From: Salinibacter sp. 10B
GTDB lineage: Bacteria > Bacteroidota > Rhodothermia > Rhodothermales > Salinibacteraceae
Assembly (NCBI RefSeq): GCF_002954405.1
Contig: NZ_MQWC01000004.1
Coordinates: 1,849,909 to 1,913,908, forward strand
DNA length: 64,000 bases
Reading direction: 5' to 3'
This document shows positions 25,909-35,251 of this stretch, in pieces; the first letter of the stretch is position 1; every line of letters begins with the position of its first letter. A program made the position numbers and the translations under genes. The notes under the pieces were generated by a model. The model ran no database searches. It saw nothing but the letters and a program-made list of their open reading frames with translations, and had not been told where the DNA came from.

Positions 25909-27018
25909 ATGCAACTTCGATCTCGCTCTACCATCGCCGCCCTCTTGCTCACTGCCGTCACCGTGGCGGGCCTCACGGCTTGCAGCGGCTCGGAGGAGCC
26001 GTCCGCCCCGTCGGAGCAGGCACCGGTCGCCGTCGAGACGGCCACGGCCCAGGCCACGACGGTCACCCGCACGTTTCGCTACAGCGGCACCATCCAGGGC
26101 ACCCGCCGCGTCCCGCTTTCCACGAAGATGATGGGCACGGTCACGCAGCTGGACGTGGAGGAGGGCGACCGCGTGTCGGCGGGAGAAGTACTGGTGCGCG
26201 TGCGCAGCCAGAACGTGGAGGCACAAAAGCGACAAATTCAGGCGCGGCTGCAGGAGGCCCGGGCCGCCCTTGACAACGCAAAGGTAAACTTTGAGCGCAT
26301 GAAGGCCCTCCGCGAGAAGGACAGCGCCACGCAAAAAGAGTTCGACGACGCCAAGACGGCCTATGAGCGAGCCCAGGCCCGCGCAGAGGCACTGGAGAGT
26401 CAGCTCGACGAGATCGAGGACACGCTCGACTACGCCACCGTCCGCGCCCCCATCGACGGCTACGTGGTAGAGAAGCGCAGCGAAGAAGGCGCCCTCGCCG
26501 CGCCGGGCCAGCCCCTCCTCGTCGTTGAGACGCTCGACGATCTGAAGGCGGTCGTCCAGGTGCCGTCGTCCGACATCAACCGGTTCACGGTCGGCGACTC
26601 GGTGACTGTGGAAGTGGGCGCCGCGGGCAACGTGCAGCGGACCGGGGTGGTGAGCCAGGTCAACCCGTCGGGCAACGTCGCCAGTCGCCAGTTCACCGTG
26701 CAGGTGCGCCTGGAGCGCAGCGACGACCCGTCGATCAAGTCGGGCATGTACGCCCAGGTCCTCTTCCCCGGCGCCCCGACCACTGCCGTCACCGTGCCCC
26801 GGCAGGCCGTCGTGCAGCGCGGGCAGTTGAACGGCCTCTACGCCGTGAAGGACAGCACCGTGCTGCTCCGCTGGGTGCGCCTCGGAAAGGAATACGGAGA
26901 CCGCATCGAAATCCTCTCCGGCCTGCGCGACGGCGAAACCTACGTCCTCGACGGCCGACAACGCCTGCTAGACGGGCAGCCGGTGGAAGCCACCGCCCGC
27001 ATGCTCGGCGAGCGCTGA
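25909..27018 (+). CDS. RND periplasmic adaptor (membrane fusion) lipoprotein
   Basis: 369 residues. The lipoprotein signal MQLRSRSTIAALLLTAV...GLTAC puts the anchor Cys at residue 25. The barrel-sandwich half GTVTQLDVEEGDRVSAGEVLVRVRS, a coiled-coil hairpin (about residues 103-160), the second half LDYATVRAPIDGYVVEKRSEEGALA and a beta barrel follow in the usual order. ATG 25909 is used because the signal peptide starts there; an earlier in-frame start exists at 25852. It bridges the RND pump to the TolC-like channel. Confidence 0.92.
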   Translation: MQLRSRSTIAALLLTAVTVAGLTACSGSEEPSAPSEQAPVAVETATAQATTVTRTFRYSGTIQGTRRVPLSTKMMGTVTQLDVEEGDRVSAGEVLVRVRSQNVEAQKRQIQARLQEARAALDNAKVNFERMKALREKDSATQKEFDDAKTAYERAQARAEALESQLDEIEDTLDYATVRAPIDGYVVEKRSEEGALAAPGQPLLVVETLDDLKAVVQVPSSDINRFTVGDSVTVEVGAAGNVQRTGVVSQVNPSGNVASRQFTVQVRLERSDDPSIKSGMYAQVLFPGAPTTAVTVPRQAVVQRGQLNGLYAVKDSTVLLRWVRLGKEYGDRIEILSGLRDGETYVLDGRQRLLDGQPVEATARMLGER

Positions 27019-27037
27019 GCGGATGTCTTGTCTCCTT

Positions 27038-27103
27038 GTAGCGCACTTTGAGAAGCACTTCCTCATTTCATTCGGGGCGCCGTTGGAGTCCAACGGCGCT
27101 ACG
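27038..27103. repeat. Dispersed intergenic repeat with palindrome
   Basis: Begins GTAGCGCACTTTGAGAAGCAC and ends in a 28-base inverted repeat (GCGCCGTTGGA...TCCAACGGCGC, 27077-27100) closing with GCTAC. This is the same family as the 3166-3372 array and the palindrome at 58621. It lies between the adaptor and pump genes of one operon, so as RNA it may form a hairpin affecting their ratio. Confidence 0.8.
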
Positions 27104-27244
27104 TAGAGGATGCCAATCCCTCCAGGGAGTAAAAAGTCCAGCTTCGGTCAAACTCAAAACATTACCGGATTTCCAGGAGCGACGAAGGGGATACGCCCCC
27201 CGCTCCGACTTCGACACTCGACACTCCAAACTCGAAATTGCCTT

Positions 27245-30200
27245 ATGTCAGGCATCGCAGGAACCATCGCCCGCGGATTCATCAACAGCAAACTCACGCC
27301 GCTGCTGATGGCCGCCTTTCTCGGCATCGGCCTCTACAGCGCGTGGCTGACGCCCAAGGAGGAGGACCCGCAGATTGAGGTCCCCATGGCAGACGTCGTC
27401 GTCCAGTATCCCGGTGCCACCCCGCAGGAGGTGGAGCGCCGCGTGGCCGAGCCGCTCGAACGACTCATCTCCAATATCGACGGCATCGAGTACGTCTACT
27501 CCACGTCCATGCCGGGCCGCGCGCTCGTATCGGCCCGCTACTACGTGGGCGCTTCCTCGGAGCAGAGCATGGTGAAGCTCTACGAGGAGATGCTGAAGCA
27601 CATGGACCAGATGCCCGAGGGCGCGAGCATGCCGCTCATTAAATCCCGGGCCGTCGACGACGTGCCCGTGCTGGCGCTCACCCTTCACAGCGACGATCCG
27701 AACTACGACGACTACCAGTTGCGTCGGATCGGCAGCGAGATGGCGATGGACCTCAAGAAGATCGACGGGGTGGCCGACGTGAGCGTACACGGGGGGCGCA
27801 AGCGGTCGGTGCGCGTGCGGCTGGACCCAAACCGCCTGGCCGCCTACAACCTCGACCCGCCCGCCATCGCCCGCCAGCTGACGGCCTCCAATCAGCAGAT
27901 GGACGCCGGGACGTTCCAGAGCGGCGATACCTCCTACATGGTGGAGACCGGTGACTTCCTCGGCTCTGCGGAGGACGTGCAGGACCTCGTCGTAGGCGTG
28001 CACCAGGGCAGTCCCATTTACCTGAAGCAGGTGGCCGACGTGACCGACGGGCCGGGCGAACCGGAGAAGTACGTGAGCTTCGCCTACGGCGAGGGCCACC
28101 CCGCCTCCGGCGACAGCGCGATTGCCGTGCAGAACACCAGCGGCCTGCAACCCGCCGTCACCATTGCCGTGGCGAAGCGAAGCGGGCAGGACGCGATGAC
28201 CATTGCCGAGCGCGCCCTCCAAAAAGTGGACGCGCTGGAGGCGACGCTCGTCCCGAACGAGGTGTCCGTCAGCACTACCCGCAACTACGGCAAGAGCGCG
28301 TCGAACAAGGTGACCGAGCTGTTGCTGCACCTGCTCGTGGCCATCGGCGCGGTGACACTCATCGTCTCCCTGGCCATGGGCTGGCGCGGCGGCCTCGTCG
28401 TCTTCCTGTCGGTGCCCATTAGTTTTGCGCTTACGCTCTTCGTCTACTACTTCTTCGGCTACACGCTGAACCGCATCACGCTGTTTGCCCTCATCTTCGT
28501 GACGGGCATCGTGGTCGACGACTCGATCATCGTCGCGGAGAACATGGAGCGGCACTTCAAGATGAAGCGACTGCCGAAGCTACAGGCGGCAATCAACGCG
28601 ATCAACGAGGTGGGCAACCCCACGATCCTGGCGACGCTCACCGTCATCGCCGCCGTCCTGCCGATGGCCTTCGTCTCGGGCTTGATGGGGCCGTACATGA
28701 GCCCAATGCCGATTGGGGCGTCGATGGCCATGACGTTCTCGCTGATCGTGGCGCTCGTCATCACGCCGTACCTCGCCTTCCGACTCATCGCGGGCGGGAG
28801 CGAGGACCAAGAGGAGGACGAAGAATCGGACTACGAGTTGGAGGACACGCTCATTTACCGAGCGTACGCGGCCACCATCGAGCCGCTGCTCAACAGCTCG
28901 TGGAAGCGGTGGACATTCATCGGCGCCACGGGCGTCCTGCTGCTCGGCTCCCTCTCGCTCTTCTACTTCCGCGTCGTGACGGTGAAGATGCTGCCCTACG
29001 ACGACAAGGACGAGTTCCAGGTGGTCGTGGACATGCCGGAGGGCACGCCCCTGGAGCGCACCGACGCCGTGCTGCGCGAAATGAGCACCTACCTCACCGA
29101 CCAGCCGGAGGTGACCGACGTGCAGACGTACGCCGGCGACGCAGCGCCCGTCAACCTGAACGGGCTCGTACGCCACTACGACATGCGCCGGGCCCCGTAT
29201 CAGGGCGACATTCAGGTCAATCTGCAGGCCGAGCACCATCGCGAGGAGCAAAGCCACGCCATCGCCAAGCGAATGCGCGGGCCGCTCCAAGAGATCGGCA
29301 AACAGTACGACGCCAACGTAAAGGTGGCGGAGGTGCCGCCGGGACCGCCCGTCCGCGCCACCCTCGTCGCGGAGATCTACGGCCCGAGCCTCGACCAGCA
29401 GCGCGAGGTGGCGCGACAGGTGAAGCAGGTGTTCGCGGAAACCGACGGCGTTGTGGATGTAGACTGGCGCGTCGAGGACGACCAGACCAAGTACACGTTC
29501 TCGGTGAATAAGGAGAAAGCCATGCGGGCGGGCGTCACCACCGCGCGCATCACCCAAACGATGCGGATGGCCCTGGGTGGCCAGGACGTCACGCAGATGC
29601 ACCTGCCCGACGAGCGCGAGCCGGTAAGCGTGAACATGCGCCTCGGCCAATCGGACCGCTCCAGCCTCGCCGACCTCAAGAACCTGCGCGTGCAGTCGCA
29701 GAGCGGGTCGATGATTCCGGTCGCGGACCTCGTCACGATCAACGAGACGGTGCGCGACAAGCACATCGACCGGAAAAACCAGCAGCGCGTGATCTACGTG
29801 ATGGGCGACGTGGCGGGTGCGATTGAGAGCCCGGTCTACGCCATGCTCGACATGCAGGAACGCCTCGACCAGATCGAGGTCCCCAAGGGCTACGGCTTCT
29901 CGCAGTTGTACACTGACCAACCGTTCGTAAGCGACAGCTACTCTCTGAAGTGGGACGGCGAGTGGCGGATCACCTACAAGGTCTTCCGCGACCTCGGCAT
30001 TGCCTTCGCCGTCGTGCTGTTGATCATCTATATCCTCATCGTGGGGTGGTTTCAGGACCTGACGGTGCCGCTGGTGATGATGGTCGCGATTCCGCTTTCG
30101 CTGATCGGCATCGTGCTCGGGCACTGGATCCTGGGCGCCTTCTTCACCGCCACGTCCATGATCGGATTCATTGCCTTAGCGGGGATTATGGTGCGCAACT

Positions 30201-30586
30201 CGGTCTTACTGATCGACTTCGTGAACCTGCGGCGGGAGGACGGCGTGTCGCTTCGGCAGTCCGTGATCGAGGCCGGGGCTGTACGGACCCGCCCCATTCT
30301 GCTGACGGCCGGAACGGTCGTGATCGGGGCGTTCGTGATCCTCTTCGACCCGGTCTTCCAGGGCCTGGCGATCTCACTGATGGGCGGGGCCATTGCCTCC
30401 ACGGCGCTTACGCTCCTGATCGTACCGCTCATCTACTTCATGATCGAGAAGCGACTGGCGGACTCGGCGCTCGCTGAGACGGATACTGACGGTTCTGTGT
30501 CCGCTTCGGGCGATCTGGGCAACGAGCCGGGCGGGGACAGCGCCCCGGCCTCCGCGGATGAGCCGGAGACTCCGCTTCAATCGTGA
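27245..30586 (+). CDS. RND efflux transporter, inner membrane pump
   Basis: 1113 residues, the proton-driven pump of a tripartite system. The start MSGIAGTIARGFINSKLTPL leads into the first helix; two large periplasmic domains separate 12 membrane segments. The proton-relay pair Asp425-Asp426 in GIVVDDSIIVAENMERH is present. The C-terminal helices (LRRVG-like region TRPILLTAGTVVIGAFVILF) are complete. Substrate class (drugs, solvents or metals) cannot be read; the N-terminal EEDPQIEVPMADVVVQYPG is shared by many AcrB-like HAE pumps. A palindromic repeat lies in the 226-base gap after the adaptor gene. Confidence 0.93.
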   Translation: MSGIAGTIARGFINSKLTPLLMAAFLGIGLYSAWLTPKEEDPQIEVPMADVVVQYPGATPQEVERRVAEPLERLISNIDGIEYVYSTSMPGRALVSARYYVGASSEQSMVKLYEEMLKHMDQMPEGASMPLIKSRAVDDVPVLALTLHSDDPNYDDYQLRRIGSEMAMDLKKIDGVADVSVHGGRKRSVRVRLDPNRLAAYNLDPPAIARQLTASNQQMDAGTFQSGDTSYMVETGDFLGSAEDVQDLVVGVHQGSPIYLKQVADVTDGPGEPEKYVSFAYGEGHPASGDSAIAVQNTSGLQPAVTIAVAKRSGQDAMTIAERALQKVDALEATLVPNEVSVSTTRNYGKSASNKVTELLLHLLVAIGAVTLIVSLAMGWRGGLVVFLSVPISFALTLFVYYFFGYTLNRITLFALIFVTGIVVDDSIIVAENMERHFKMKRLPKLQAAINAINEVGNPTILATLTVIAAVLPMAFVSGLMGPYMSPMPIGASMAMTFSLIVALVITPYLAFRLIAGGSEDQEEDEESDYELEDTLIYRAYAATIEPLLNSSWKRWTFIGATGVLLLGSLSLFYFRVVTVKMLPYDDKDEFQVVVDMPEGTPLERTDAVLREMSTYLTDQPEVTDVQTYAGDAAPVNLNGLVRHYDMRRAPYQGDIQVNLQAEHHREEQSHAIAKRMRGPLQEIGKQYDANVKVAEVPPGPPVRATLVAEIYGPSLDQQREVARQVKQVFAETDGVVDVDWRVEDDQTKYTFSVNKEKAMRAGVTTARITQTMRMALGGQDVTQMHLPDEREPVSVNMRLGQSDRSSLADLKNLRVQSQSGSMIPVADLVTINETVRDKHIDRKNQQRVIYVMGDVAGAIESPVYAMLDMQERLDQIEVPKGYGFSQLYTDQPFVSDSYSLKWDGEWRITYKVFRDLGIAFAVVLLIIYILIVGWFQDLTVPLVMMVAIPLSLIGIVLGHWILGAFFTATSMIGFIALAGIMVRNSVLLIDFVNLRREDGVSLRQSVIEAGAVRTRPILLTAGTVVIGAFVILFDPVFQGLAISLMGGAIASTALTLLIVPLIYFMIEKRLADSALAETDTDGSVSASGDLGNEPGGDSAPASADEPETPLQS

Positions 30587-30963
30587 GACTTCAAAATGTA
30601 GTTCGGGGCTATTTCCGATTACACTCTCAATCCATAGAACCAGCGATGACACCGCAGAAGGCTTCTGTCTTCTTTGTGGAGTGTCCATTTTGGCTTGACC
30701 CAAAATGGACGAAAAGGTCAAGGCTATGAAGAAATCGGCTGAGTCCCCTCCGCTCTCCACTGAAATTCGGTAAACTCCCGCTCCTCGACCGGAGCGGTCA
30801 GACATACCGAATTTCGGGCGTTCCGGCTTCGGGGTCTCCGAGACGCCGACTTCTTCAAGGCCGCGGAAATGGATCCCAAAGAGGTATGGCTGGAATCAGG
30901 TGTCAGTCGTGTGACGACGCACTGTGTCCAAGCTTCCTGCTTATCCAATCTCGAAACTTTCCA
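30587..30963. other. Intergenic region with two hairpins
   Basis: Perfect 11-bp inverted repeat GTCCATTTTGG/CCAAAATGGAC at 30683-30710, and a nested pair at 30762-30815 (GAAATTCGGTA with TACCGAATTTC outside, CCGCTCC with GGAGCGG inside). No T run follows, so terminator status is doubtful. No gene is recognised. Confidence 0.55.
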
Positions 30964-31293
30964 ATGCCTCAATCTGCCAATCCCATGAAACTCGTAGCCG
31001 TCATGAGCCTGGACGCGTACCGCGACGACCTCCATCGGATCTACCGCGAGCACGCGATCCGGGTCTTCAGTGAACTCGACATCGAAGGCTACCATCACAG
31101 CCAGACGCCGTCCGCCGCTGCCATCGGGTGGTTTGGACGGTCGGAGTCCCCGGCCTACTCGACGCTCACCTGGGCCTTCCTGGCCGAGGAGCAGGCCGCC
31201 GACCTCCTCGACGCCATTGAACACTACAACGACACCCATAATCTCGACCATCCGGTCCGGGCCTTCCAGATGCCGGTCGACAAGGCCGTTTGA
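30964..31293 (+). CDS. P-II-like small protein next to the efflux operon
   Basis: 109 residues (102 if ATG 30985 is used). The layout MKLVAVMSLDAYRDDLHRIY, a middle YHHSQTP loop, then a beta strand STLTWAFLAEEQAADLLDAIEHY and HPVRAFQMPVDKAV fits the ferredoxin-like fold of P-II-like proteins, several of which are encoded beside RND or bicarbonate transporters and tune them by binding small ligands. Canonical GlnB T-loop Tyr51 and ATP motifs are not seen, so nitrogen signalling is not implied. It is co-directional with, but 377 bases from, the pump gene. Confidence 0.5.
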   Translation: MPQSANPMKLVAVMSLDAYRDDLHRIYREHAIRVFSELDIEGYHHSQTPSAAAIGWFGRSESPAYSTLTWAFLAEEQAADLLDAIEHYNDTHNLDHPVRAFQMPVDKAV

Positions 31294-31561
31294 CAATATC
31301 GAGTTGCGAAGTGCGAATTCCGAATGTCGAGGGAGACAAATGCACCGACCTTCTGTCTTCTGCCTGTATCGACACCCGTTCAGAGACACAGTGGGCGGAG
31401 CTGCAAAATGGCGCCCAAATGAGGCTGGCAAGCTAGCTTGCCTGTAGTGGAACGACCGAGTGAATGCAGAAGCCATTGTGCACGAGATCCACGAAAATAG
31501 CAGGTCGCAGAGCGTCCACCAAACAGCTTCTCAAGCCCCCCTCAACAACATCGTTCTACCG

Positions 31562-31813
31562 ATGCCGACACATACCACGGAGTCTCCCGGTTCTTCCTCA
31601 CTCTGTCACGTCCCCACGCCTGAAGAAAAACTCGTTCGCATTCTCGGGGGTGCCGTGACGCTCACGGGACTCGGACTCGGCTTCTTTGTGAGTGAGTGGT
31701 GGTATCTGCTGACGCTCTTTGCCGGGGCAAACCTTCTGCAAAGCGCGTTCACGGGGTTCTGCCCGCCGGAGATTGTATATCGGTTGTGGAAACGATCTCC
31801 AGAAACCAAGTGA
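31562..31813 (+). CDS. DUF2892 small membrane protein
   Basis: 83 residues: a polar N-terminus, then two helices in LVRILGGAVTLTGLGLGFF and WWYLLTLFAGANLLQSAFTG, ending in the family signature FCPPEIVYRLW. Function of the free domain is unknown; it resembles the membrane anchor of YgaP. It follows the P-II-like gene and is convergent with the response regulator. A longer in-frame start at 31460 exists but adds only polar sequence. Confidence 0.75.
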   Translation: MPTHTTESPGSSSLCHVPTPEEKLVRILGGAVTLTGLGLGFFVSEWWYLLTLFAGANLLQSAFTGFCPPEIVYRLWKRSPETK

Positions 31814-31842
31814 GTACCTGCGACGGTCGATTGGGAGCGTCG

Positions 31843-32592
31843 TTACACGAGACGGTCGCGGATGTCGGGGGCATAGGAGCGGCTCACTCGGAGTTTCGTT
31901 TCGTCATTCAGAATGATCCAGTACCCTCCAGAGCCGTCACTCCGCAGGTGATCCACAGCCGGAAAGGCGATGATGTGCGACCGGTGCACCCGCGCAAACC
32001 GCTTGGCGTCGAGCCGCTCCTCCAGCTTCCCAATTCCCATCGATGAGAGATAGGTCTTCTCCACCGTGTGGAGCTTTGAGTAGTCCCCTGCCGCCTCGAC
32101 CCACTGAATCTCCTCGGGATCCACAGGAATGATTTTCTCGCCGTGGCGGACGTAGAGACGCTCAGGAGACGAATTGTCCTGAGCGCGGGCCTCCTGAAGC
32201 AGCTCCGCAAGCCGGTCGGGATAGTCGGGATCCTCCTGCTCGTACCGCTCCAACGCCCGCTCAACGGCCGTCCGGAAGCGGTTCTTGCTGTAGGGCTTCA
32301 GCAGATAGTCGATGGCCCCCGCGTCGAAGGCCTGAAGGGCATACTGGTCGTAGGCGGTGGAAAAAATGATGTCCGTCAGCACGTCGATCTGCTCCAGTAC
32401 ATCGAAGCCGTCGAGGCCCGGCATCTGCACGTCGAGGAAGACGAGGTCGGGCCCCTGTTCGTTGATGGCCTCGATGGCCTCGCGCCCGTTGCCGCACGTG
32501 CCGATCACCTCGATTCGGTCGACCTCGCTCAGATACTCCTGGAGGAGATTTCGGGCCGGGGGTTCGTCGTCGACGATGAGGGCTTGCATCAT
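31843..32592 (-). CDS. LytTR-type response regulator
   Basis: 249 residues. Receiver domain 1-120 with acidic pocket VDDEPPAR, phospho-acceptor Asp54 in VFLDVQMPGLDG, and the conserved Thr/Lys (STAYDQYALQAF, KPYSKNRF). The C-terminal LytTR DNA-binding domain spans about 145-249 (EKIIPVDPEEIQWVEAAGDYS, then FARVHRSHIIAF). It is transcribed 84 bases after the LytS-like kinase, its likely partner. A small inverted repeat (32627-32641) lies in the gap. Targets are unknown. Confidence 0.92.
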   Translation of the reverse strand: MMQALIVDDEPPARNLLQEYLSEVDRIEVIGTCGNGREAIEAINEQGPDLVFLDVQMPGLDGFDVLEQIDVLTDIIFSTAYDQYALQAFDAGAIDYLLKPYSKNRFRTAVERALERYEQEDPDYPDRLAELLQEARAQDNSSPERLYVRHGEKIIPVDPEEIQWVEAAGDYSKLHTVEKTYLSSMGIGKLEERLDAKRFARVHRSHIIAFPAVDHLRSDGSGGYWIILNDETKLRVSRSYAPDIRDRLV

Positions 32593-32676
32593 GGGATTAG
32601 AGAACTATAGGTGAGCGGAAAAGAGACGTCTCGTCGAGACGCCTTTACTCCCTATCTTGGTAGTGGAGACACTTTA

Positions 32677-33804
32677 CTACTGGACGGAGGCCTTCCCGTC
32701 TCGCGGGATTGAGAACCAGACCGTGAAGCCGGAAGGATCGTTGGGGGCGGTATGGAGGGCGGCATCCGAACCGTAGGTGCGTTCGAGGCGGGCACTCGTG
32801 TTGGCGAGCCCCACCCCCTCGCTCTCGGCGGAAAGAGGATCCACACCGTCGGCCCCCACCCCAGTGTCCGTCACCTGAATCCGGAGCCGGTCATTGACGT
32901 CCCCCACCTCCACCTGCACCGTGCCGCCCCGTTCGCTCGGCGCAATGCCGTGGCGAAGGGCATTCTCCACGAGGGGCTGCAGCACCATGGGCGGAACGGG
33001 CGTATCGAGCTCCTTCTGCCCGACATTCACCTCCACCTGTGCCTTCAGGCGATCCGAGAAGCGATGGCGCTCCAGGTCCAGATACTTCCGGGCAAAACCT
33101 ACCTCGTCCCGGAGCGGCACCTGATCCCGGCTGGAGCTATCGAGGGCATAGCGCATCATGCCCGCGAGTTTCGCAATCATCTCTCGGGCCTGGTCAGGGT
33201 CGCGTGCCAGGGTTGCACTAATCGAGTTGAGAGTGTTGAACAGGAAGTGCGGGTTGATTTGTGCCTTGAGGGCGGCCAGTTCCTGCTCTCGAGCACGGGC
33301 CAGCAGTTCAGCGGCCTGCTGCTCTTTTCTCCGAAGACGCTGAACGTTTTGCACGAGATGATACAGGGCAAACTGAACGATGTATAGCGTCAGATTCGAG
33401 AAGAAGATCCACAGGTAGCGGCTCCCCAAGGCCGTCGGCACGCCCCCAGCCAGCAGCCCATAGACTCCGAAGTAGCTCTCAATTCCGGCCCAGGCATAAA
33501 GCGGTCCAACCAGGACGTGGGTGGCCAATACCCATCCCCAGTGCACGCCCCGCATCGTACGAATCGCGAGCCACCAAACTGGCACACTGTACACCGCAAG
33601 GAAGGTGTTGGAAATCAACTGGCCCGTAGCGGCCCACCCAAACGGAATGTGAACCGCCTGTGCGATGATGAGCGCGTAGAGGACCGTGTGAAGTCCCCAG
33701 AAGAGAGCGGCCAGCCCAACCCCCTTTGCGGTCATGCGGGGCCTGGAGGCCGTGCCCAAAAGTTCAGTGTCCGACGCAGACGAAGACACAACAGTCGTGG
33801 TCAT
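32677..33804 (-). CDS. LytS/YehU-type sensor histidine kinase
   Basis: 375 residues. Four membrane helices in the first 150 residues with little extracytoplasmic sequence, so the signal is probably sensed in the membrane. The His_kinase motif LKAQINPHFLFNTLNSIS puts the phosphorylated His at about 186; the ATPase domain shows PLVENALRHGI and VTDTGVGADG. Its partner is the LytTR regulator immediately downstream. The HK-LytTR pair lies convergent to the efflux cluster, but a functional link is not shown. Confidence 0.9.
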   Translation of the reverse strand: MTTTVVSSSASDTELLGTASRPRMTAKGVGLAALFWGLHTVLYALIIAQAVHIPFGWAATGQLISNTFLAVYSVPVWWLAIRTMRGVHWGWVLATHVLVGPLYAWAGIESYFGVYGLLAGGVPTALGSRYLWIFFSNLTLYIVQFALYHLVQNVQRLRRKEQQAAELLARAREQELAALKAQINPHFLFNTLNSISATLARDPDQAREMIAKLAGMMRYALDSSSRDQVPLRDEVGFARKYLDLERHRFSDRLKAQVEVNVGQKELDTPVPPMVLQPLVENALRHGIAPSERGGTVQVEVGDVNDRLRIQVTDTGVGADGVDPLSAESEGVGLANTSARLERTYGSDAALHTAPNDPSGFTVWFSIPRDGKASVQ

Positions 33805-34119
33805 ATTAATCGGATGTTGTAGAGCTACGCCCCTCCGGCCCAGCCTCCGGATTCCCCAGAACGTTCCGGCGGCAAGGGCAACGATCGACGCCCCTCGGGA
33901 AACACAAATTGAGACATTACCGCCCCCGACCCCAACAGCATGGGAACGCGAAGGATCATTCCAAAAGCCGATGCTTCATCCATGACGTGCGTCTCCAGAA
34001 GGAGAGTTGTTCTCCCCTCCCGAAGGAGGCCCGGACATCGTTCAAACGCCCGCTGGCCACTCCTGAGCTGAGGACGATCCAGAATCCCGTAGGCGGAATC
34101 GATCACTGGAAGGTCCTTC
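33805..34119. other. Intergenic region, no gene recognised
   Basis: 315 bases. An open minus frame at 33825-34106 has no domain-like sequence and no good start context. Confidence 0.45.
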
Positions 34120-34959
34120 TCAGCTCTCTGTCTCCCTGAGCTTTGGCAGAAGCACCGATTTCACCCACCCATAGTCTGGATTGATGTCGAGAGCCTTCTG
34201 AAAGGCCGCCCGTGCCTGCTCCGGCCGGTCGGCATTCATGTGGGCGACTCCAATCCAGGCGTACGCCTCTGCATGTCCCCAGCTGGGGTGCAAGGAATCG
34301 TTGATGGATTCCTGCCGGGCAAGCTGGGCCGCCTTCTTAAATTTGGTGAGGGCTCGTTCCTTATCACCCCCGAACATGCTGGGGGTGAAATAATCCTGTG
34401 TGCCACTGATAATCCAGACCCTCGGATTCTTCGGGGCCAATGTCTTCGCTTTCGTCATGGCGTCGTCGGACTTCGGGCCAAGGGACATGCTCTGCATGGG
34501 ATGCATTCCCATCATCTGTCCGTAGCACCCTGTGAGCAGAGCCCATGCATCGGCCATCTTTGCGTCAATCGTCGTGGCCCGCTTCAAGTGGCTGATCGCA
34601 TCCTTCAATACCTGCTCGCGCTGCTTCTCGTCCTCCTCAGGAAATAGGTTAAACATACGGTAGTCGGCAAGGCCCACGTAGTAGTGTGCCAAGGCTCTGC
34701 GCTCCGTGCCGCCCGTCGCTCGTTCGGCGAGGGCACGGGCTTGCCTCAACGAGTCGACCGAGCCGTTGTCGGTCGCGCTTCGGATGAGGGTTTTGGCCCG
34801 GTGCAGGAGGGAGTCGGTCACTGCCGTCGTGAGTGTGGACTCGCCGTCCGGGGCGGGTGCCACCGAGGGGCTCGATCCGCAGGCGATGAGACTAAGCAAT
34901 ATGAGAACCGTCGAAAAGGAGCGCGTGGTTTTCAAAACGAACGGCTTGGTCCAGAGCAT
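34120..34959 (-). CDS. TPR-repeat lipoprotein
   Basis: 279 residues. The signal SFSTVLILLSLIACG carries a lipobox Cys at about residue 27. Tetratricopeptide-like helices follow, clearest at the C-terminus (AEAYAWIGVAHMNADRPEQARAAF then LDINPDYGWV) and in the middle (ISHLKRATTIDAKMADAWALL). It is probably an envelope-anchored scaffold. The TonB receptor gene lies upstream on the same strand with a 290-base gap, so the two may act together, as TPR lipoproteins often accompany such receptors, but this is inference. Confidence 0.8.
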   Translation of the reverse strand: MLWTKPFVLKTTRSFSTVLILLSLIACGSSPSVAPAPDGESTLTTAVTDSLLHRAKTLIRSATDNGSVDSLRQARALAERATGGTERRALAHYYVGLADYRMFNLFPEEDEKQREQVLKDAISHLKRATTIDAKMADAWALLTGCYGQMMGMHPMQSMSLGPKSDDAMTKAKTLAPKNPRVWIISGTQDYFTPSMFGGDKERALTKFKKAAQLARQESINDSLHPSWGHAEAYAWIGVAHMNADRPEQARAAFQKALDINPDYGWVKSVLLPKLRETES

Positions 34960-35095
34960 GGGATGCTAGGTCTTGGATTATGGAATTATCGTTATGCGGA
35001 TGCCAATTTTCGACAGGGCGACGATTGGGTTATTGGGTGGGCACGAGAGACCCGCTTGATTCCACGTCCTTGAGAAGCTCGGTACGATCGACGGC

Positions 35096-35218
35096 CTACC
35101 CTCGCTGGAAAACACGAGCAATCTCTTGGATGTAGCGAATGTCATTGAGCGGAGCGGACAGGCCGAGAGGAACAAGCACAAACACGACCCCAATGATGAG
35201 AAGACGATGCGCAAGCAT
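35096..35218 (-). CDS. Possible 40-residue membrane microprotein
   Basis: Opens MLAHRLLIIGVVFVLVPLGL, a single hydrophobic helix after a short basic end, followed by a charged tail (about 20 residues). It lies 33 bases after the TonB receptor stop on the same strand. No Shine-Dalgarno is visible and no family is recognised, so it may be chance. Confidence 0.3.
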   Translation of the reverse strand: MLAHRLLIIGVVFVLVPLGLSAPLNDIRYIQEIARVFQRG

Positions 35219-35251
35219 GGCAAGATGTGGAACGAGTGCAGGAGATCGCGT

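Noticed and set aside
28580-30124. 514-codon minus frame inside the RND pump gene
   Set aside because: Shadow frame, His/Arg/Val-rich with no domain; the plus strand encodes a clear pump.
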